From: Rotaria macrura
Lineage: Eukaryota; Rotifera; Eurotatoria; Philodinida; Philodinidae
Assembly: GCA_900239685.1 (NCBI GenBank)
Contig: OENT01000097.1
Span: 157,158 to 221,157, forward strand
Reading direction: 5' to 3'
Length of the DNA stretch: 64,000 nt
In this document: positions 34,160 through 46,896 of the stretch, in pieces
How the letters are laid out: the number at the start of each line of letters is the position of its first letter
How positions within the stretch are numbered: the stretch's first letter is position 1
The notes under the pieces: generated by a model
What the model was told of the DNA's origin: nothing
The model's database searches: none
What the model saw: only the letters and a program-made list of their open reading frames with translations
Made by a program: the position numbers and the translations under genes

Positions 34160-37100
34160 AAGGGGTTTTACTTTTCACGTACACTTAAATAGATCTTTAA
34201 TCCATGAACAAATATTCGTGCATCTATAAATATACACATAAGAACAATATCCTTGACGTCTCCCTCAATGATTGACATTTTCCATACATCCATACGATGG
34301 TAAATGATCCTGTGGAAGGTTATCAAATTCGTTCGATGCTTAATACAAATTCAAACTTGACTTTTTTTCGTATTCAAATTGAAAAAAGTACAAAAGAATA
34401 ACACAAGACGTAGGACGAGAGAATAAAATAGTGTCTCTAATCCTAGTCATTGATATAACCCGGCTTTATTTTTTTTAATATAGATCTTTATACATCTCGT
34501 CATACTTGATCTAGATTAATCTATGAAAGTCGACTGCGAACATAGCTATTATAGATCCTTCGATTTCGTCTTGTCATTTCCGGGTTATGTTTAATTGAAA
34601 TTGTATGTTGACAAAATCCGATTTATGTACAATGTGTCTCGGAGATTTTGTTTTCTTTGAAAAAAAGAAATTGCTCAAATCTATTTGGATTTTGTTAATA
34701 TTCAAGTTTAAGTACCAATCTGTACCGATAATGTTCCTATTCATTTTTGCATCTTTTAGTATCTCAATCAAAAAAACGTAAAAAAAAACAATTCTCATCA
34801 ATATGTTTCATTCTAAAATTCAAAAGTACTACATACAAAAATTTCCAATATCATCTCAAGTTAAATTTTCCAGATTTATATTAGAGAATGCTGAATCATA
34901 TATCTGCTGACTTTAACCTATTGATTCAATACATTTAGCAAATTCTTCTGTTCATTTGAAAATTTCAATAATTCACAATATTTCAATTAGATTACAACGT
35001 TCTAGATAATGCACTGAATTTGATAGGGGACAGATCACAAGCTGTCTGAAGTGGTTGGGTAATACTAGAAGCTGAAGTATTATTTTTATTCGGTATTAAA
35101 ACTTGTCAAATGTAAGATTAGATATTGATCAATGATCAAAAGTATTGCTTTCATTCATAACAGAGGATAACCAAAAGAAATTGATAATACTAGATCAATA
35201 GTATTCGTGAAGGAGAATCAGACTTCAATAGACTGGCAACGACTTTCAAGGCTAAAAAAGTTTTACGGATGAAAATAGGCAATTATTATTGAGAGATTTA
35301 CATACAGGCAGTAAAATGCAAGATCGAATTTAAAAATATTCAGTTATTTTTCTAGTACAGTAAGTGGCACTCAAAATAGTAGCTTTACACTTATAGGACT
35401 TTTGGTGCCAACGTATTTTATGTTAGAATTAATAATTTTATGATCTTGCTAGAATTTCTTAATTGTTGATCGATGTTGTATGAAAATTTTACAACTAAGT
35501 CAATATTCTCTGCTCATTAACTATCAACAGATGCACTAGTTTCTCTTGATCTCAGAAGATTGACGCATAGTAGCAACTAACTAAACACTGATTACTTTAA
35601 TTAGAACTGTTAATTCATGATCATCATTTTCATCCATGAGTTTTTCTCGAGCTATCATAAAAACAGATCTTTTTATCATGAATACTCGGCAGTATTTTTC
35701 TGTTTGTAAAAGTAGTTAATTTGGTTTCTACTTGGTATGTCATATCGATTGCACTCTCTTTTTTTTGCCCATGTTTCAACATAGATAAATGCTAGACACT
35801 TAACCTTCGTTGCAACAGATGTGTCGTTAAATTCTTGACAAACTTCTATTTGACCTAATTTGAAACAATGGCGATGAGCGGTTTTTTTTCTCTAAATACC
35901 ATATTGTAGCTATATGAAATGTATCTACTTCTCACACCCTACTCTTTCTACTTTTTCTTAAGTGAGCTAATATCTATATACAAAATGACATTGTCTGATG
36001 CTCTTTCTTTTGTGTTCGATACACTAATCTTTTAATACGAACCCTAATCTTTCTCGTACTTATTACTTTTTGCTCGTAGCCATCACTTAATCGTACAAAT
36101 GTGACCAAAGCAATTTATTTTCGTAGTACACTTATAAATTGAATTTTTCTTGTAACGTTAAAGTCAAATGATATGTGCGAGCAAATCATACGGCTATAAT
36201 ACAAAGTTGAATTATTTTTAGAAGTCTGTTTCCTACTAGACTTTTATCAAGTACAATCGAACGCCAAGATAGCATTCCGAATGAGTACTTGGAATTTACG
36301 TTAAAAGAGAAATACTCAGTTTTTGAAAATATGTTCAGAGTATTGAAAAAAGTCGAAAAAATATTATGATAACAATAAAGACTGAGTAAGCATAGTTCAT
36401 ACCATCATGCTATGTGGCTAATAAAAAGAAAAAAATTTCATTTCCATTGTTTTCAAATAAGCCCAATGAAAGCTTGTGTCTAATTCTAGAGTATATATTT
36501 TGAGAACAAGATCAAGGTTCTATCACTTATCGGTGCAAACTATAGATAGACAAAACAACAAGTGTGCAAGTATTATAGTATAAAGAATGTTTCAAATAAT
36601 CGTAGTTTCTTTCATAGACGACAGATGAACAGCAATATAATTCGTTAGAGTTTCGACAACGATGGTATTTTCATGTATGATCACTATAAACTATACACGA
36701 TCATGTAATGTGCATCTTGATTTATCTGACATATAATAATGCAAGAATTAAAAAGAATACGCATGATATTAAATTGTCATTAATGGTTGATATTTTCACT
36801 GAGATACTCAATTATCAAATCTGTAATCCTATGAATCTACATAAAAAGCTGTTTCGATTTGATGTGATTTCAAGATTTCGTGATTTATTCTTTTGTTCAA
36901 ATGTTAATGTCAAGCTCCAAGTGAATTACATCTATTGACATTCTGCGGCATCTCTCATTTAACTTAAAATTCATTTTTCTTGTTGTTGCACTGCAACTCA
37001 AATGAAAGTAAAGATGCAAATGGCAGCAAAAATCTTTTCTTTTTCTTGCTCGTTCTATGCGTTTGAGAGTCGACAGCAAAGAAAATATTATTTACTTGAA

Positions 37101-37174
37101 ATATTCTAACAAAAACAATGCGGTCCTTTATCGATTGATTTAGAAAAGAAGGTGACATTAGGAATCTCATAGCC
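34160..37174. other. Intergenic, no gene seen
   Basis: 3 kb between divergent genes, AT-rich, with no supported exon. The open stretches on either strand are below 80 codons, without similarity I can name. Confidence 0.45.
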
Positions 37175-40100
37175 ATGAATATTCAACGCGATTCATCTCC
37201 GCATGTGATTGAATCCACAGTACCTTCAGCCAGACAACCTCAAGTGTCAATAAAATTGGATGAGCAATTTTTACAAGAACCAACTCTTGCCTTTCTTGAA
37301 TCACATCAAAATCATTTACGTATATCTCTAGCATCAGGTATATTCGTGTTATCATTGTCCAAATTACAATTAAATTCAATTGGTGACATTGGTCATTTTA
37401 AATACATACAAATATGTGATTTAAGTTCAAATTTTATTGAATCAATCGACAGTCTTATTACAAGTTGTCGGCATTTAATTAAACTTGATTTACATTCTAA
37501 TCGAGTACGAAAAAGGAAATATGAAAAAAACTAGCAATTGAATATTTTCATTTTAAAAGTAAAATCTTTTTCGCTCTAGATTAATCGATTACCAGACGGA
37601 AGATTTTGGAGAGAATTGGTACAATTGAAAGTTCTTTACTTACATGATAATCTTCTATCGTCGTATGATGATGTGAAATCTCTCGCCTATACAAGAGTAG
37701 TCGAAATTCTCACACTGTATGATACACCGCTAAGTTTAAAGAAGAATTATCGGCATCACGTTGTTAATAGTGTTTGGTCTTTAAAAGTAATTCTATTTTA
37801 GAGAGTAATCATGAGGCAAACAAGTATCCATTGCACTAAGCAGAACAAAGTATTTTGTTCTTTTTGTGTGCATTCAATTCATCGATTACTAAAACAATGA
37901 AATCTAAAGTTTTTGACTTCAATACATTATTTTTTTCCGTCTAAAACTAGTCACGAGCGAATCTTTTCACACTAGTCTATGCTTGTGAGAAAACAGAAAA
38001 ATAAAAAGTGTCCTTTGAAAGCGAAAGGTATTGTCGTATCGATGAATTCCTCGCGTTATTTTTATAAAGAATATTAAACGTTAGAAAATTAAAAACGAAG
38101 CAGGATCAAGCTGTCAAATGGTAATATGAATCAAATTTCCTGTTTCGTTTAGAGCTAAACCAGTACAATCATGCTGTCTGCAAAGTACTATTGTTGAGTA
38201 TCCAAATCATTTTATTGATGCACCTGACAGCTCGTTCTACCAGATACTGACCGGAGTTGGCACCCGCCAGCCCAAACAATACCCAGTCTTGCAATGTCGA
38301 CTGACATTGGTTTAGCCCTAATTTTCATGAGTCTAAAATGTTTATTTCACAAAAAAAGACGAACAATCAGAACGAGAACTTATTGAGTTGAATATTTTTT
38401 TCTAGTTGAAGAAAAAATGTTGATTTTACTAGAGCCTTATGAAAACAATTTGAAATTTCGATGATTTTCTAGAGGCAAATCATGCTTTCCCATTAAAATC
38501 TTACATAAGTAATTTTCTAGTAGATTTGAGATACACATTTAACAATTCTATCTCAACAATACAAAATAAATTATACATTGACAATTAACGTCTAAAACTA
38601 TGTTGAACAAAAATTGAGTTAAGATATAGTTCCTCTCATGAAAAACTAACGTCTCTGTAGCATGTTATAAAAATTTCAACGCACTACATTCTTAAACGAC
38701 TATTGATGAATTCTTTGCCTGAACAAGAAATTTTCCAATATAGTTGTTTCAATATAGTTCATGAAACTTCTTGGAAATGTTGCCTTTATTTTGCTTTACG
38801 CTTTCATGGGAAGTAATCAGCAGAGCTAAACGTGTGTTTTCTTTTTTCTTTTTGTATTGTGAAATACTATCATGACAATGAAAGAGTGACAAAAATGTGA
38901 GCTCTATTTTGCCTGAAGCAATCACTTAGTTTCGTATATTTTTCACTAGTTGGCTGAAAATATAATGTTAAAAAATATAGTTAGAATTCTGTTTGAAGTC
39001 AGTCGAGACCATCAAAATATGGTGTGAACAGTGATGGTTGTCCTTCGAGATTTGAACTGAGGTCCATGAAAAAAGATGAAGTCAGACTCGATATCGTGCT
39101 TGATCTCGTTCAACAAGAAAACAAAATCTATTCTAGATAGTTGAAGCTGTTAAAATTGTTGTCATTTTGATGATATTATTTTATCGATGAACTGCCTCTT
39201 TGCATATTTCATCAACATGATATTGTTTTCAACGTGAAATAAACACTGTATTTCTAAATTATCAAGTCATTGTTGAAAAAATGAATGGCAAAAAATAAAC
39301 GTACACGTCGTAAACTACTTCGACATACTTCTTAAAATAGTTGATGAATGGTTACATATTTGATCTTTGAATTTCTCAAATGCATCGACATAAACAAATA
39401 ATTGAAAAATAAAACAAAACGACCCCTAATAGAACGTCATTTTTCGTCTACATTTTCATTCATGTTTCTTTTGTCGACCTTCATTTAGGCACAACTATTT
39501 ACTAATTGAAACGGGAAGAAATATAGCTTTCAGTGAGTTCTTTTTAAATTGTTCTCTCTTGTAAGTATGCATTATAGTATTCATCAAGACAATATTCGAT
39601 ATCAGTAAACTTTGGATATCAGCATTGATCAATGCTTAAATATTGGATTTCATAGTTTCAGATATTGATGTATTGAATGTTGATAAAACGAAGAAATATT
39701 TCACTACCGACTACCGCGAATACTCAATAGTTTTAAATTTTCACACTTTGAAAATCTAATTTGACTTTTTCGAATTATTTTTCATTATTTTAAAGGCATT
39801 GGATACATATGTCATTGCTGATGACGAAATCATTGAAAAAACACGTTTTCCAGATCCTTATGCAGCATATTCAACTAGATTTAAGTTAAATCTCTATGTT
39901 CCAACTGGTAAAGTAAGAGAACAGATTAGCAATCAAATATATAAATGTGTACAATTCTCTATTTTGACTTTTGTATTACTACTCTCTGCTTGTAGAATTC
40001 AACATTAAATAATGAACGTCGAATGATTCATCAACTTTTTAAACAAATCAATTGGATTCAATCACATTTTTGTCCGGTGCTGATTTTACAAAAAAATTTT

Positions 40101-42540
40101 CGCATGTGGCTTGTACAAATTCGGTTGAAAAAATACATATTACTAAGTCAAAAGTAAATTGAATCAATTCATTCTTCATTGAAGATTGTATATGTTTATT
40201 GATACTGTAGATCTGCTCCGAAATTTTTACGGCCAAGATTAATATTCTCACCAATGAGCCGTTCGTCAGGGAAACTTTCTCTATTACCTAAGCCACCTCG
40301 AACATCAGCTATAACTGATGTATTCCGTCATGTGGAGGTTAATATTACAAATAGAATTGAATTTCTAAAAATTGACAAGAAAAGATTGAATATATTTCTT
40401 GATTTCTCTATTTAGCCGTTAAAGACACCTGATTCATATTATGATAAACGTCATTTAAGAATTCCACTTGGACATTTAATGCATCATCAAACTGATTCTA
40501 ATCGTGTTCCTCATAGTGGCGGTGGTGGTGGTGGTGGTGATGTCACACACCGTTCAAGACAAATGTTGAATAAAACAAGTACAACAAAATATTCTGATGA
40601 TCGATCATCACCAGTACTTCGTGGTCAAAAATCTCAAATGACTGTTTATGAACCAATAGAAGAATTAAATGATGAAATTCGTGCAGCAAGACAATATGTA
40701 CAAAATATAAAAGATGAATCACATTCAAAACAACATAAACGTGCAGCAGAAATCAAAGAAATTCGTTCGATAACTAGAACTTCAACAAAACCTCATATAT
40801 TAGACGATCGACTGTTAAGAACAATACACGGCAGCATGGCATTTGGATGCTTAGTAGCTATCGATAAAGCTTACAGTGATAGAGCCAAAGTCGAACGACG
40901 TAAATTACTTGCACAAGATGTCGAACAAATCCGACAAGAACATTCATTTGTTAATGCACAAATACAAGTAACTCATTTCGTGTCATCTATTCTTTAATGA
41001 ACAATTTGAAAAATGATTGCAATGTCATTCTCATATATCAAAAGAAACTATTTCAATTGATTACTGTAGATTACTCTAGTAAAATAGAAAAAAAAGGGCC
41101 GCGATGTTGTAATCACTAGGATTTAACATAATCCGTAGACTTTAACATATACTTAAAACATGAGTTAGATTTTGACAGATTAATCGCATAATTAAAAAGA
41201 AAAGTCAATTATAGTTAGATATGCAACTGAAGCTTTTATTCAAAACTAATGATCGAAAGCAATCTAAACTTTTCTTCTCTGCTAATGACGGCTGTAAGGT
41301 TGGATGCGTAGAATCCTCACGGACATAGTTAAGATTGCTTACAGACTTTTAAATCTTAGGGTACAAAGTTCTATGTCAGCGATTAATCAACTTTCGTATC
41401 TAGTTATATGTAAATTAAATAATAAATTTAATTTACATATTTGTTTTTTACATCTTTGGATACAATTATGGATGAAAAAAACGCACTCAATTCAAAATTT
41501 GTTCACAGCAACTTATCTTGAATAGTCTATATTAAAATTGTTGTATAATTATTGTTCTTGATATTAAAAAGTATTTTCAATTATGAAAATGAACTCTTGA
41601 AATATATTCTTCAAAGTTTTCTGGTTGAATAAGCCCATTGATTAAACATGTCAAAAACAAGAACATTTTTTATAATGCACATGTCATGACTATTTTTAAC
41701 TAATTAGTCAATTCCTTCCTGATTGAATTCTTGGATTGAGATTTGTGAATTTGTTTGCATGATTCCCGTACAACTTCAAAAACTATTTGAAATATTCATT
41801 GTTTCGTTCTATTCTAAATTGACTATCAAATATGTATACTCTTATTCGTATTTCTTAATACTCGTGCTAAGAATTAAACGTATTTCAAATATATTAATCT
41901 TACTTTAAATTAAATTTAGCATGTGCACGATGAACGAGTTGGTGTTATTCATCGTTCAAAAGATCAAGATCGTATGAAACAAGCCTATAATCGACATCGT
42001 TTAGATAATAATCAAAATGAATTGTACGATACAGTTCAAGAACAACGCATGTTACTAAATGAACAACAAAAACGGCGTCGAGCACAAATAGCATTTTCGC
42101 AAGGTTTTAATGCTCAACATATATCTATATCGAATGCATTACAACGTCATGAAAATAATTTACGTGTTCAACGAAAAGCACGACATGCACGAGAATTAGT
42201 TGCTCGACAGAAACAAAATGCAGACGAACAATCTCGATTAATTGATAAATATTTAACGCAACGAAAACATGTTCGTCGAGCTTTATCGAATATTGAACGT
42301 AAACAATTAGATGTACAAACTATACGTGATGCTGGCGAACGTCTCTTACAAGCACAACAACGTGTTGCACATATACGTGCAAGAAATTCAAACATTCAAC
42401 AATTCAGCATTATGAAAATGACACCACACACAGACGAATTAAGACAAAAAACTCAAAGTTTAACAGAATCCATGATTGAACGCGAGTCATTATTTGATAC
42501 TATAACAGATCATATGGCTGCTCAACAAACAGTTCAATAA
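37175..42540 (+). CDS. LRRIQ3: Leucine-rich repeat and IQ domain protein 3 ortholog
   Basis: LRRIQ3 is a leucine-rich repeat protein associated with cilia and sperm in animals; its molecular role is poorly known. Seven exons, 37175-37504, 37580-37786, 39796-39912, 39996-40153, 40211-40337, 40416-40967 and 41920-42540, give 703 aa with every junction in frame. LRRs occupy about residues 50-150 (LQLNSIGDIGHFKYIQICDL, then HLIKLDLHSNR and LKVLYLHDNLL). The family signature follows: SLKKNYRHHVVNSVWSLKAL and then VIADDEIIE, matching human LRRIQ3 almost word for word. An IQ-like helix lies at about residues 246-264 (LILQKNFRMWLVQIR). The rest is a basic linker, a Gly run (7 Gly) and two long coiled coils, with more than 200 residues in the last exon. 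Intron 2 (2 kb) contains a possible dynamin-like remnant and intron 6 (950 bp) a perfect hairpin. Confidence 0.93.
38221..38316 (+). pseudogene. Possible dynamin-like GTPase fragment in LRRIQ3 intron 2
   Basis: A locally GC-richer patch reads through about 31 codons with the phrase FYQILTGVGTRQP followed by QYPVLQCRL. This resembles the switch-I region of dynamin-superfamily GTPases (TG.GT.RP...QL). The preceding residues PDSS lack the GKS of a P-loop, and stops surround the stretch. It may be a decayed gene fragment, or chance. Confidence 0.25.
41406..41440. repeat. Perfect 15-bp inverted repeat (hairpin)
   Basis: ATATGTAAATTAAAT, a 5-nt loop AATAA, then its exact reverse complement, inside intron 6 of LRRIQ3. 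Made only of A/T plus one G/C pair, so it may be chance in AT-rich DNA, but the stem is perfect. Confidence 0.8.
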
Positions 42541-45147
42541 AAACAAAAATCTAAATTTGAATGTTTTTTTGTTTCATTTTTTTAATGTTTTCCAATATAA
42601 ATAAATAAATATAAATATTTATACACATATAGATGTGTGTGACATGAAGAAATTTATTGACAGCAATAAAAAAAATACTTGTCACTAGTCTCTTTGTATT
42701 AAATACAAACATATTCAGTTATGCAATTCAAACTTTTATGTATATATACGTGAAGAAAAACTTCTTATCGAAGAATAATTGATATTTGAAAAGTGCTTTG
42801 ACTACACTCTACCTGATGAGATCGCAGATAGTAATAATAACAATGTTTTACCCTAACTAGTAAATATTATTACGATTACGGCTATTTTTTGATCACATAA
42901 GATGCTTATAGAATATCCATACTTAAATTTTTATAACATACGTATGAATACATCCACTTTTGTCCTGTTACGACAATGATATTCTATACTCTTGTCGAGT
43001 GGACTTGATTCACTTTTGATTGACGTAAAGGAGAAGAAATTTAAGCTTTCATTCGTCTCTGATTTTGTGAAAAAGAATATCCTATCAAAGTTTTTATGAT
43101 CTTTATATTGTCATATCAATATGCATATGGTAACGTTGTGTCAATAGATAACAAAAAACAAAATATATTTATCTATATTGAATGCATTGCATTTGTCGTT
43201 CATGCATTAGATGAAAAAGATGAGATTGTTTTATGTTTTCGTCTTAATTATTTTATTTTAATTATCAAACGTATCGATTGAAATATTCATATTCAATGTT
43301 GAATATAAATTTTTATTCAGCGTTTGTATTTTACTGAATAATAACTCTATTGAAAAATAACGACGGGTAAATTTTACTTTTCCAACTATAAAATCAATGT
43401 GTCACCTTGAAGTTTTACATTGCATGAGCCTGTACACATTACTTTTCATATTTGTTATCTATCAATAATTATCGATTCTTGGTATAGAGCAGAAAAATTG
43501 ACTAATTTTTGTTTATCATTTATCTATTCAATTTTCGTCATACAAAAGATAAGTATCGTACATGCAAGTGTTATATATATATTTTTTCTTGACAAGTTGG
43601 TATGCGATGAAAAACACCAACAAAGATTTTTGATTCCGATAGAAAATAACGTTTTCAATTATACTCTGATTCTGTGCAATTATCATGTTAATATAAAATG
43701 CAACATAATGTCACACTTGTTTTTCTATGTCATTTTGGAAAGCTTAACTGATGGGTTGCTATGAAACGTGTCGTGCATATAAAAGCTATTAGAAAAAATA
43801 AGGACATTGATTCTTGTTCGAATTGGTATTCATTGCGTACAATTCATATAATGGAATTCTCTGAAGGTATTTTAATCTTATCTCTCTGTCTCTCTCGTAT
43901 ATGCTATTTTTTTCGTAAACGTAAATTTTAAGTTCTATTGACGACATAAATAGAAACAACAAAAATAGGCTTTAAAAAAAATCTTTACATAGAAACAACT
44001 TCTTCGTACTTATAACAACATGATGTTTAATGCACATTGTTTCCTATTAATTTAACTTCCATTATATTTTTTATTCCGTTCGGTTCACCGAAGAAGAATA
44101 TGCACTCTTTTTATCTTGCCTTTTATCTTTGTCTAATGCTGGAAATTGTAACATCAAAAGTCAATGTATATGTGAGCGCTTTGCATAGGAATTATAGAGA
44201 AAAGGGAACTTTTGTCATCATCCTCTCTACCGTTTGTGTCATAGTAATGTTGGGTTACTTCATATTGAATAATAATGACGATGATAGAAATAAAGAGGAA
44301 AGAAAAAACAAGAAGAAACGAGAAAAAAGAAGTTTACATTGAAAAGATATTCATAGAAAAACTGATGAGTCTACTATAAAGAGGATAGATCAGATAAAAA
44401 TCGAAATAAGCAACAAATAAAGTGAGTGAAAGCTCGAGTTCGTACCTACTTATGGAGTCTACTGAGACTGTATTTTACATTTAAGAAGAAGTAAGTTGTG
44501 TATTGACTATCAACAAAAAGGATTTTAATACCTTTTACTACAAAAAATGAAAGAAACGTTTCAAAGAATTCTTTTTTCTTTGATTAACGATATAATAAAT
44601 ATCAATTATTTTTCTTCCTTTCTATTCTTTCCAATCCTTGTTTACTCCTTGCTTCTGAAATTTCTATTGATTTTTTTTCATAATATTTGTGGTATTTAAT
44701 GGTTTCAGTATATATATATATATATATAGATATAAACATATAAATATACATTATTTTTTATGAGGATTGAAATAATAGAGTCGTTGCTGAAAAGAAAAAA
44801 TTTCTTTGACTTAATTTTTTTCAAAAATGAAAGAGAACAGAAAAAACATTAAGTCAGAAAGCAAATTTGTTTACTGATCGTTCGTTGTTCTTGTCTTTGG
44901 AGAGAGAGAGAGAAATTCTGAGGAAATCAGTAACAAATAAAGCACTTAATCTTGACATCGACTATTTCTTTTGCATGACAGAATTTCAATTCGCTGTTCG
45001 AATATGTTGATTCAAGCAAAACTTGAATGTCATTCGCTACCATCGTCTTCTGACGTTCTTACTTCTTCTATTGTTGATTGTACTTTTTTTTCTTCTCTTC
45101 AAAATTTATATTTTAGTGTTGCATCGTTCATTGATCGAATATCCAAC
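42541..45147. other. Intergenic between LRRIQ3 and PKA-like gene
   Basis: 2.6 kb, AT-rich. It holds the LRRIQ3 3' UTR (repeated AAATAAATAAAT near 42598-42611) and a TA repeat at 44709-44728. A polypyrimidine tract ending TATATTTTAG at about 45115 looks like a splice acceptor just before the kinase start codon, implying a 5' UTR intron or leader splice. No other gene is supported. Confidence 0.5.
44709..44728. repeat. (TA)n microsatellite
   Basis: Ten uninterrupted TA units. Similar shorter TA runs occur near 14620, 18150, 31785, 32095 and 61600. Confidence 0.8.
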
Positions 45148-46896
45148 ATGGCAACGATTCGATCGATTAGTCCATCGAAACCTCCTGAACGTCTATTAAG
45201 TCGACGATCAACTCGTAGCTCGACTGCATCTACATTACCTCGTCCTCAGAGAAAAGTAACCATATCAAAAACAACTCCTATTACAGTATCAACAATAAAA
45301 CGCACGAGTTCGTCTCGAATGCCTGTTAAAAAATCTACAGCTCCATCAATAAAACCAGTTGTACGTCTTAATTCATTTGCAACGACAGAGTGTGTAATAG
45401 ATAAAAATGAACTAACGAAGAAAATGGAATCTACAGCAATCACAGAATTACCTCCAATAAGACGAACTTCTAAAATAACTGATGCAATTACAGCAACACC
45501 AAATATTCCTATCCTAAAAAACGATTGCGATAAAATAGTAGATAATAAACCTATTGACGTATCACAGATTCATAATACTCTTTCGCAACATGTGAAAGAA
45601 GCATTTCCCTCTTCATCCTCATTACCAGCATTACGTTCATCTTCTGCATCGCCACCGCAAAAGTCTTCCACACAAAATGTTCAGTTTACCGTCGAATCAT
45701 TTGATATCATTCGAACAGTTGGCACTGGTAAGATTTACAGATTTCAAGTTAATATAAATCATGAGAAATGTTCTACGATATTTTTCTTAGGAACATTTGG
45801 TCGAGTTCAACTTGTGTGCCATCGTGATTCAAATATATATTATGCACTTAAGACAATGTCTATAAAACGTATTGTTGAATCCAAACAAGTTGAACATGTA
45901 CTAAGTGAGAAAAATATCTTATTAAAAATTAATCATCCATTCCTTGTTCGTGTACAATGGACAACACACACGAATTCTTTACTTTATCTTCTACTTGAAT
46001 ATATGCCGGGTGGTGAACTTTTTCAAATGATGCGAAAGCACGAAAAATTTGATGCTAAAGCAGCTATATTTTATGCCAGTGAAGTTCTACTTGCACTTGA
46101 TTATTTACATCATTTAGATATACTCTATCGTGATTTAAAACCAGTAATTTTCATCCATAGAATATACTTCAATATGTAAAATAAGGTTTTCTATTATTTT
46201 TTAGGAAAATATATTAATAGATAGTGAAGGTCATATTCGTCTAGTCGATTTTGGTTTCGCGAAAGAAACCAAGGAACGAACATTTACACTTTGTGGAACT
46301 GTTGATTATCTTGCACCTGGTTAATAAAGAATTTGTTTTTTCTCATATGTCAATTTGCAAATAGTTCATTCATTTTCGTTTTCTATTATCTAATTAGAAG
46401 TCATTCAAAATCGTGGTCATCATAAAGCATCTGATTGGTGGGCACTTGGCATTCTAATTTTTGAAATGCTTGCTGGTATTTATTTGTTAATATAATGAAA
46501 AGAAATTTTCAATATGTTGTCTCAATCATTTTCTTAGGTTATCCTCCATTCTACGATGCCGATCAATTTCTTTCTTATCAAAAAATTCTATCTGGTAAAA
46601 TCGACTTTCCTCGTCATTTTGATTATGCTGCCAAACAAGTTCTTCGGAAATTACTTAATGTCGATCAAGCTCAACGAATTGGTTCAGCAAAAAATGGTGG
46701 CGATGAAATAAAACGTGAGCAATGGTTTGTGAGTGTATCGTGGACAGATTTATACAATCGAAAAGTAGAACCACCTATAAAACCACTGGTAACGTCACCA
46801 AACGATACAACAAATTTCGATGCATATGAAGAATTTGATATTAAACAAACACAACCAGCGTCCAAATATGAAGTGCAACTATTTAAAGACTTTTAA
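45148..46896 (+). CDS. Divergent cAMP-dependent protein kinase catalytic subunit (AGC kinase)
   Basis: Serine/threonine kinase of the PKA/PRKX group. Five exons, 45148-45727, 45791-46143, 46205-46319, 46398-46475 and 46538-46896, give 494 aa. About 180 N-terminal residues are Ser/Thr/Arg-rich low complexity, unlike typical 350-aa PKA. The kinase core is complete: Gly loop G192-T-G-T-F-G, K214 (YYALK), YRDLKPEN with D308, D326-F-G, activation-loop T339 in RTFTLCGT and APE at 348-350. The segment after T343 reads VDY where PKA has PEY. The protein ends exactly in FKDF, the hydrophobic FxxF motif that closes PKA catalytic subunits, and RKVEPPIKP is the usual C-tail. I chose the ATG at 45148 because a good acceptor (TATATTTTAG) lies just upstream; an in-frame ATG at 45004 would add 48 residues. 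Regulatory-subunit binding cannot be judged here. Confidence 0.9.

Noticed and set aside
39621-39636. Perfect 16-bp palindrome AGCATTGATCAATGCT
   Set aside because: Inside an intron, single copy, and such short palindromes are expected in a window of this size.
44037-44342. 101-codon open frame with a hydrophobic segment
   Set aside because: Ends in A-rich Lys/Arg low complexity, no splice context and no similarity; likely chance in AT-rich DNA.
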